A DNA stretch of 64,000 nucleotides from Gonatopus flavifemur (Eukaryota > Arthropoda > Insecta > Hymenoptera > Dryinidae): NCBI GenBank assembly GCA_018340375.1, contig JAFFJZ010000040.1, positions 1,674,001-1,738,000 on the forward strand, written 5' to 3'. The notes below the pieces were generated by a model that was given only the letters and a program-made list of their open reading frames with translations, did not search any database and had not been told where the DNA came from. A program made the position numbers and the translations under genes. Below are positions 56,771-64,000 of this stretch, piece after piece (position 1 is the stretch's first letter; each line of letters starts with the position of its first letter).

Positions 56771-57311
56771 TTCTTCAAATTCCGCATATAATGATATTTT
56801 CCCAGTGATAACGCATATTTTACAATAAATTTTTCACGACTTTCCAAAAATTGACACATAAATATTGGTTTTTTAGCCAAACAACAGAATTTTTGAAGTC
56901 AGTTCTACCGTCGAATTTGTTTCCTATTGAATTCTCCATAGTTGTATTCTAAAAATTTTACTAATTGGAAACAGATAATTGTATTGTTGAGTTTTCATTT
57001 CTCAAAGAATATTGTGCAATTTGCAAAGATCTATTTGATTCATAAAAATTGGATTCAACATCTAAATAATAAAATGTTGACAAGACCTCTCAATAAGAAC
57101 GTTCAGTCTCGGAGAGTTTAGCAGTCTGAGTTCAAATGTCACTTCAGTATTCTTCAGTTATACCTGATTGAATATTTCGTTTTTTTCCATTATGTATATG
57201 GAATTTAATATGATTGGGATATTTAAATATTTAAAACAAAAATTTTCAATCAACTTCGAATATGAAGATGAATTCCTCATTGATAATTATAAATATGTAT
57301 ATTTAAAGATT
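56771..57311. other. No gene seen
   Basis: AT-rich filler following the nested hAT block. Confidence 0.4.
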
Positions 57312-57728
57312 TTAATATGAAACATTAAAAGCTGAAGTAATGGGATAAGCATTTTGTTCTTCTTCAGAATCGTTCTGAATTGCACTTGGGTAAGACTGAG
57401 ATTCTTGGAAGATGTGTTCAAGTGGGAAAGGATTTTCTGTATCAGGAATAACAGGGATGACTTCTGGAGCTGAGGCGAAAAATGGTGACTCTTCAGGTTC
57501 CTCTTTAACAAACATGTTTAACATGTGCATTTTTAATCGATTGTTTTGATGAAAAACTATTTTTTTAATCAACATGTATCGTCGGGTCACCGCAATAACA
57601 GAGAGAGTTTTCGTGTCTAAAGGCAAAAGAGAGAATTTTCCAATGTTTAAGGGATAAGAACCCAGACAGCACAAATGATCAGTTTGAATCCATGAAGACT
57701 CCTCAAACATTTTCTGCAAAGTCCCCAT
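57312..57728 (-). CDS. Unidentified ORF (possibly a transposon tail)
   Basis: 138-codon minus-strand frame with an acidic, Pro/Glu-rich C-terminal half (FVKEEPEESPFFASAPEVIP, SQSYPSAIQNDSEEEQNAY). The start overlaps the MITE beginning at 57661, so the true N-terminus is lost or the frame starts later (for example at MLIKKIVFHQNNRLKMHM). I do not recognise a family. It could be a decayed transposase or regulatory protein tail, or chance. Confidence 0.25.
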   Translation of the reverse strand: MGTLQKMFEESSWIQTDHLCCLGSYPLNIGKFSLLPLDTKTLSVIAVTRRYMLIKKIVFHQNNRLKMHMLNMFVKEEPEESPFFASAPEVIPVIPDTENPFPLEHIFQESQSYPSAIQNDSEEEQNAYPITSAFNVSY

Positions 57729-57934
57729 TATGCAATCAAAACTTCAAAATGAATACGTATAGAATTCCGGAAAAACTCTTCTTGACGTGGCGTTTTAAGT
57801 TCTTTCTAATCATTGAGTTGTTCATCAAGTTGAGTTGAGTATCAAGAATTCATTTTGCATTAAAAGTATTTATAATGAATGCATATTAATGAGCATAACG
57901 GAAGTTTTTTGCGGGGACTTTTGTGTTGAATGGG
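57661..57934. mobile_element. CCCAGACAGCACA MITE, copy A
   Basis: Left end CCCAGACAGCACAAATGATC; right end TTGTGTTGAATGGG. In reverse orientation it aligns with 60254-60537 (TGATGAACAACT, AATATGCAT, AGAAAGAA blocks). Confidence 0.7.
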
Positions 57935-58089
57935 AAAATACTCTCGATTGCACTGACCCGACGGTACATAAATGTATATAAATATCAAGACTTTACCTAT
58001 TTCGATCTTCTTAGTCCAAGTTAGCACTGCGTCAGCATTGATTTGTTCGTAACCTTTGACTTTTCGTAGAAGATCAAGTAAATCTTGAA

Positions 58090-59220
58090 CGTTTTGCTTC
58101 CTCGTTTAGAGGGAAGCTTTGTGATCGTTTCGAGGAGCCGAAACTTTTTTTGTCCCGAAATCAAAAATCTCCTAGACCAAAATGTTCCTCAGAATTCGGG
58201 GAACAATTTTGTTACCGTGTCTGTCTGTCGGTCTGTCTGTGTGGCTGTAGCCCCCCCTAAGTTTCGTACGCGCATATCTCCCGTTCTGCTTATCCGATCG
58301 TTTCGAAATTTTTATCACAGTTGTGGACTAGGGTGACAGTGGTCCCATATAACTTTCAACCTGATTCATTCAGAAGAATTGGGTGGATGAGAAGAACTGT
58401 GACAAAGAATGAACATTTTGCGTACGCGTGTATCTTTGCTTCCTATTGTCCGAATCCGATCAAACTTCAACCACGTTTTAGTCATGACCCGATAGTGGTC
58501 CCATATAAGTTTTATCCAAATCGGTTGAAAACTGTGGAAAATTTTTCTTTGGAATCTGTATTTTTTTCTTCAAGCATGCCTTCCCCATGTCCATATTATC
58601 CGAATGTCTTGGAACTCTGAGTATATTTGATTTATGAGATGTTAGTTTTCACCAGAGTCATGTGCGGTGTTGATAGTGGTTCCATATAAGTTTCAACCTC
58701 ATCGTTACAGAAGAACGGGAGGGGTGAGGAGAAATTTTTCGAAGAATCGTGATTTTGCGAACGCGTATATCTCCGCTTCCTATTATCCGATTGCAATCAA
58801 ACTTGAACCACGTTGTAGTCATGATCCGACAGTGGTCCCATATGAGTTTCATTCTAATCGATTGAAAACTGTGGAAAATTTTTGTTTCGCGATTCACATT
58901 ATTTGATAATACTTTGAAAGCATGCCTTCCCCATGTCGGTATCATCCAAATATCATGAAACTTGTAGTATAATCAGTTTACGGGGGGTTAGTTGTATGGT
59001 GTGAATTTCAAACAAATCGCAATTAAAGGAAGAAAGTGGTAAACACTGAGCTTCGAAACAAAATTTGGAAATTCCGTAAACATCGTTAACATGCGGATAA
59101 CTTCTGTTTCTATCATCCAATTGTCATGAAATTTCCACCACAACTTTATGCAGTGTTGATCGCAGTCCTATATAAATTTCAACCTGATTCTCTCAGAAAA
59201 ACGGGAGAGAGAAAGAAAAC
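58090..59220 (+). repeat. Dispersed repeat, copy 2 (about three internal units)
   Basis: Starts GCTTCCTCGTTTAGAGGGAA. It repeats roughly every 330-460 bp a block with GTGGTCCCATATAA, TTTCAACCTGATTC, GCGTATATCTCCGCTTCCTA and GAAAACTGTGGAAAATTTTT. Copy 1 is at 12250-12770 in the other orientation. Function unknown. Confidence 0.75.
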
Positions 59221-60253
59221 CTGTATTTTTTTTTTCAACACAAACGAGGAAGCCATGTGCCAATTGGCAGAGTTTTTTTTTTGTTATGAGATGAAAATTG
59301 GGTATCAGTTACAGCACTATCCACCAAACAATCTATATTGTCAATCGAATACACTTGGATATCTGTCTGAGTTGACATGTCTTTCATCTCTACTGGCCAT
59401 ATATTTTTCCAACACTTGTAAATTGTAGTGGAATTTACCTTATCCCATGCGGCAGCGATCCGAAGAATGACCTCATATAGATCTAATGTTTTTAAGAACT
59501 CAATCAAGTGAACACTTTTACTTTGAGCTTCGATAATTGCATTGACAAAATTTTTCTCGTAGTATAATTTGATTGATTGAATTATTCCTTGATCCATGGG
59601 CTGGATGAGAGACGTAACGTTTGGAGGAAAAAAATGTATTTCAATATCGTTTATCTTGATGCATTTATGTGCTCTACAATTATCCACTAAAAGTACAGCA
59701 GCCTTAGGAAAATTTTTGCCAGCGAGGAAAGCTTCAACTGCAGGAACAAAGAGGTCTTTGAACCATTCTTCAAATATTTCTAAATTCATCCATGCATTAT
59801 TTTGGCTGCGATACCATACGGGTGAATGATTTTTATTGACGTTTCGTAGGCAATGCGGATTTTTGGATTCACCAATCAAAATCAATGGCAATTTACAGGG
59901 CTCATCAGAATTACAACATGACGCTATAGTAATGCGCTCTAACTGTTTCTTTGGACCCGATACTTGTGTGTAATCCTTTGAAATCAACGTTCTTTTCCGG
60001 GTACTCTTATAGAGCAATCCAAATTCATCCATGTTGAAAATCTGCGCCTTTTCAAGCCTTTTCAAATGTACTAGTTCACTAGATTTGTCCTTATACGAAT
60101 TAGCAGCCACCTCATCAGCAGACAGTTTTTCGTCTGTTTTTGAAAAGGAAATACATTTGATAAGATTCAATGAGCTTTCATACCTGGCAATTTAATTCAC
60201 AAGGTTTCAAATTTCAATTGGATATTTTCCATTACATTTTGATTTCAACACAT

Positions 60254-60537
60254 CCCAGACAGCACAAGAATTCCCGCAGAGAGCTCCCGTTATGATAATC
60301 AATATTTATGCATCATAAATATTTGGAATTCAAACTGAACTCTTGATGAACAACTTAATTTTCAGAAAGAATTCATATCGAGATTCCATAATGAATTCTC
60401 CGGGCATTAAATACGTTGTCATTTGAAATTCTGTGAATTCATATTGAATTCAATATTGTTAGTCGCATAACGGGGACTATTCCAAAATTCTTTGAGAAGT
60501 CTTCATAAATTAAAATTGATCATTTGTGCTGGTTGGG
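60254..60537. mobile_element. CCCAGACAGCACA MITE, copy B (GAATTC words)
   Basis: CCCAGACAGCACAAGAATTC / TTTGTGCTGGTTGGG ends, 284 bp, rich in GAATTC and TGAATT words. Inserted in the Tigger relic. Confidence 0.75.
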
Positions 60538-60786
60538 ATGCAACTAATAAGTTCAAATTGATACAAATTGATACAAATTGATAGCTGCTCAAAATACATA
60601 TGCTGAGGATCAAATTATGTGAGATTCAAAGTTTTTTATTGCATCAATGTTTTTTACTGAGCTTCTTATTTACTCGAATGATGATGAGGTTTTCAAAAGT
60701 GAATAGCATTATTGAAACGGAAAATTTAACTTCTGTAATTAAGTAGAGTTGACATTTTTTTTATTTCTACTTTACGGGAGAGATAA

Positions 60787-61068
60787 CCCAGAAAGCACGC
60801 AATAATCCCAAATGGATTCTGGAAAAAGAACTCTTGAAGAGCTCTTTTAGAATACAAGGAGTTCTTTAAAAGTTCTGAGAAAAATTCGATTCGTCAGACA
60901 TTTGCGAGTTCTATTGGAATTCTATGAGGCGTCTTTGAGAATTCTAATGGCAAATGTCTGAAGAATCGAATTCTTTTCGGAACTCTTTAAGAACTCTTCG
61001 TATTCTAAAAGAGCTCTTCAAGAGTTATTTTTTCAGAATTCATTTGGGATTCTTGTGTGCTGTCTGGG
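60787..61068. mobile_element. CCCAGAAAGCACG MITE, copy C (AAGAACTCTT words)
   Basis: CCCAGAAAGCACGCAATAAT / TCTTGTGTGCTGTCTGGG; arms pair almost fully, with AAGAACTCTTGAAGAGCTCT words repeating. Inserted in the Tigger relic. Confidence 0.85.
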
Positions 61069-61867
61069 AAGGTAAATCGTAAGTCCACATTCATTTATTC
61101 ATCGAAAAATATACTGTTCAATAATATTGTACGTATAAGAATAAAAATGAACTAAAAAAACAAAAAAATCATTCTGCTCACCAGTTATTTTTAAATTTTT
61201 AATGTTCATTCGTTTTTTCCATTTTTCTATCCAGCCATGACGTCGTGAGTAGCTTTGAACTCTGTTGAACCACCAATCCTAGTGTTGATGATTAAAGCTT
61301 GCTAACACAACATTGGCCCAATAACTGGGAAACCTTTTAGTCGGCAATCACATAACCAATTAAATAGTTCAGTATCAAGTTCATCCGTTGTAGGTATTTT
61401 CTTCTTATTTTTTGTACGATTCTTCTCTGCAGCATTCTTTATAGTATCACTCTTATGTTTCCATTTACGGATGAGACAACTATTTAAATTATATTTTTCA
61501 CATATTTCTTGAGAGGTTAGGTTTTTTGATTCTTCTGAAATCTTTTGTTTATCCTCAAATGTGTATCGATTGCGTTTTTTGGCTGCAGGTTCTTTGACTG
61601 AACCACTGCTTCCTCTTTCATTTTTCCCATCACTGGCATCTGATTGAATTGTAGCACGCACGCGTTTACACTTTTTAATGGTGTCCGACATTATTATCGT
61701 GATAACGGAAACTATACATGTAAATTTGTATGTAACACAACAATTGTCTACTCGTGCCAGCTGAGAGTTAAAACAATTGACGCGCGGCCACTCAGGTGGC
61801 TAGCGCAAACGTTCTTATTGGGAGGTCGCAACCTAAAATGCGAGAGAGAAAAAAGAATACGGTGATT

Positions 61868-62427
61868 GAATGCCAATGTAGGCTTGGTGGGGGAACCCTG
61901 ATTCGCGAAAAAACTCCTCCCCTTTGGTGAGGAATTCGAATCTGACGTCGAAAAACGGATCCAACATGGCGGACGCGAACTCAGTCGTTTGGGCATTTAT
62001 GGACGGATTCTTATGATACATGGGTTTTAGGGGTTTTTGAGGGTGTTGAATTCGAATCTGGGGTCAAATCTCGAATTCAAGACAACGGATCCAAGATGGC
62101 GGACGTGAATTTAGTCAAACTCGCATTTGTGGACAGATTGATATGAAACATGGATCCTAGGAGTTTTGAAGGGTGAGGAATTCGAATCTGACGTCGACAA
62201 ACAAATTCCAGATGGCGCATCCAACATGGCGGACGTCAATCTAGTTAATTTTGCAGTCATGTACAGATTTATATGAAACATGGGTTCTAGGGGTTTTCGA
62301 GGGTGCTGAATTCGAATATGGGGTCAAATCCCGAATTCATGATAACGGACCCAAGATGACGGACGTGAATTTAGTCATTCTGGCTCTAATTAACAAAATT
62401 ATATTGTTATATGTAACACGGGTTCTA
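61868..62427. repeat. ~128-bp tandem repeat, four units
   Basis: Units carry CAACATGGCGGACGTCAAT-type blocks at about 61968, 62095, 62228 and 62352, plus GAAACATGGGTTCTAGGGGT. Similar in wording to the Transib subterminal repeats (ATGGCGGATCC). One unit is interrupted by the MITE at 62428-62892. Confidence 0.85.
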
Positions 62428-62892
62428 CACTGAGAGAAATTCTTCATTAAAAATTACTGGTTTTCCCATTAGACGGGGGATATACTTGACATACAGTTTG
62501 ATATACTTGGCATGAGATCAGAAATCAATGAGACAAAACAGTAATTTCTCATACTACGAAGTTTGAAAATTAAAACCAATGGGAATTCATGTTGAAAAAC
62601 AGCAATTTCTTATGACCCAATGTAGAAAACAAGAACTCTCAATTGGTGAGATTGATATAAATTGGAAACCATAACATTTTCAAGAATGTTCCGTGGCTTC
62701 GGGGAAAGAAGCAAGGATCGTGATCACAAACAATCATGTTCGACGCTGGTAACGATAAAAGTGTTTTTTCTCGGTTATTATAACGCTAGGAAAAATTACT
62801 GGTATTTCCCATCAGTTTGTAATCACATGTCAAGTATATCCCTCGCTTACTGACAAAAATCAGTAATTTTTAATGATACATTTCTCTCAGTG
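62428..62892. mobile_element. CACTGAGAGAAA MITE with proved TA target
   Basis: CACTGAGAGAAATTCTTCAT / ATGATACATTTCTCTCAGTG ends, TA on both sides. Neighbouring tandem units show the uninterrupted GGTTCTAGGGGTTTTC, confirming TA duplication. Words CAGTAATTTTTA, GGGATATACTTGA. Confidence 0.92.
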
Positions 62893-63653
62893 TAGGGATT
62901 TTCAAGGGTGCTGAATCAAAATCTGGGCTCAAATGTTGAAAGAAAATAATAATCTCGATTTTCCCGTGTAAGCTTCACTGCATCCGAAGACTCTTCAACA
63001 GCTGGTTGACGTTATGACAATCCGTCATGACCACGCCCTGACAATCCCGTGTTTCACCTGTCCAAAACTTGTTCTGGGGGCGCCGGCTGTGCCATCGTTA
63101 ACTCTGGCAGGGAATTTTCAATACATCCAATGAACATTTCTCACGTAAGCGTATGAAATTGCGTACGAGTTCGATGGAGTATCTGCGCATTGATTAATTC
63201 TTACGTTCATTCCAAATTTGCCGAAATGCCATCCAGCGCTCCTAGCGGATAGAGGAAATTTAATGGATATAAATCCAGTGGAAAATCATTGAAGTGTCAA
63301 GGGTCTGGTCATGACATAGTGAGGATCCAAAAGTGGAGGAAGTAGCTATTGAAACAAATGAAGCCTGAAAATATTCCGATTCATTCCTGAATTACGGCTA
63401 AATAACTCTTCCCTGCTGAAAACGTCTCATAAATTCTGATATTTAACTTTTATGAGATTTTGATGTGTATTTGTTTATGAGGTTATACTTATTTAAGAAA
63501 ATGAATGAGAATCATTATAAGAATGTATCAGAATTTATAAGGATCTCATAAGAGCTGTGAAATCTCATAATAAATGATAAAATAAACAACAATCTATCAG
63601 TTTTTGATGTGTATTTGTCCAAGAACTTATGAGCATTTTATGGCGATGGCTTG
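62893..63653. other. No gene; CTCATAA word cluster
   Basis: 63430-63640 is rich in CTCATAA/TTATGAG and GATGTGTATTTGT (twice). No terminal repeat resolved. Nothing coding. Confidence 0.4.
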
Positions 63654-63800
63654 GAGCATATACTACTGGAGCGAGCAAAGGCTACGGAGAAGTGTGGTTA
63701 GTTTGAATTCAAGATAGAATGAGAGTTCCGACTTTTAGGCAGCGCTATCTTTCTTTAAATCTCATTGGATTAAAAGAGAGACAACTGCCTAAAAGTCGGA

Positions 63801-63867
<67 letters not shown>

Positions 63868-63924
63868 AACCACACTTATTTCTATTGAAATCATAGGCAA
63901 TGCTCGATCCAGTAGTATATGCTC
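63654..63924. mobile_element. GAGCATATACTACTGG MITE (uninterrupted copy)
   Basis: GAGCATATACTACTGGAGCG / CCAGTAGTATATGCTC ends; arms share CCGACTTTTAGGCAG and CTCATTGGAT. Holds a (CT)n run. It is the empty-site relative of 54552-56450. Confidence 0.85.
63805..63862. repeat. (CT)n microsatellite
   Basis: About 29 perfect CT units inside the MITE. Confidence 0.95.
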
Positions 63925-64000
63925 TAAAGGAGACGGTACACGGAAAAAAAGATGATGTTGGATTTACAATGTTTCGTTCGATCACCATAGAAACATTAGG

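Larger units (their letters stand above)
59235..61691 (-). pseudogene. Tigger/pogo-type transposase, interrupted
   Basis: The N-terminal part (61691 to about 61165) starts MSDTIKKCKRVRATIQSD and has a psq/CENP-B-like helix-turn-helix (KQKISEESKNLTSQEICEKY). It continues into ELFNWLCDCRLKGFPVIGPM, and after a stop and frameshift GWIEKWKKRMNIKNLKITGE. Two MITEs (60254-60537, 60787-61068) separate it from the DDE domain (60170-59235). That domain carries FNMDEFGLLY (Asp 1), LLVDNCRAHK (Asp 2) and NVTSLIQPMDQGII (third acidic residue), typical of DDE_1/Tigger and jerky proteins. Dead through stops and insertions; the catalytic half itself is open for 311 codons. Confidence 0.88.

Overview
The window reads as a repeat-saturated, AT-rich stretch of an insect nuclear genome, probably hymenopteran (parasitoid-wasp-like), although the organism is inferred and not proven. 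The only host gene I can support is a poly(rC)-binding protein / hnRNP-E type KH-domain gene (Drosophila mub, vertebrate PCBP family) on the + strand. Two consecutive coding exons are visible: 31691-31787, and 51238-51517 which carries the third KH domain. The intron between them is 19.45 kb and made almost entirely of mobile DNA. The rest of the window is presumably upstream and downstream intron of the same gene. There is also a possible 37-bp alternative exon at 51835-51871.

Layout. 1-4.7 kb: a piggyBac transposase relic broken by two MITEs, a THAP9/P-element-like relic split by a small hAT element, and a truncated mariner. 4.86-11.92 kb: a complete but dead Copia element with 5-bp target duplication CGCGA; its right LTR is interrupted by a 2.4-kb DD41D Tc1/mariner element. 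12.2-15 kb: a dispersed repeat, then a near-perfect palindrome with arms of about 870 bp. 15-25.6 kb: MITEs, including a 3.7-kb TTAA-flanked composite. 25.6-28.1 kb: a Tc1 pseudogene split by a 1.6-kb MITE. 29.5-34.6 kb: MITEs around the first host exon. 34.64-39.24 kb: a Transib element with RSS-like ends and a RAG1-like transposase gene. 39.9-46.1 kb: MITEs. 46.14-48.17 kb: a second DD41D element. 49.07-49.68 kb: a mini-piggyBac. 53.79-56.76 kb: a deeply nested hAT MITE holding a nearly intact mariner. 57.3-61.7 kb: MITEs, the dispersed repeat again, and a Tigger/pogo pseudogene. 61.8-64 kb: tandem repeats and MITEs.

The most interesting object is the Transib element at 34639-39237. It has CACAGTG termini (the V(D)J heptamer), an A-rich nonamer-like block 22 bp inside each end, a 5-bp duplication CAACG, and a three-exon gene in which I can align the D, D and E residues with RAG1. 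Two wider patterns also stand out. Many MITEs here share CACTGAG or CACGGAG termini and TA target sites while having unrelated interiors. Many also have an interior built from one short, family-specific inverted word repeated over and over.

The mobile genes do not form a pathway with the host gene; they record successive insertions into its introns. Several insertion events can be proved inside the window because an uninterrupted copy of the target survives (left Copia LTR, tandem units at 62 kb, MITE at 63.65 kb).
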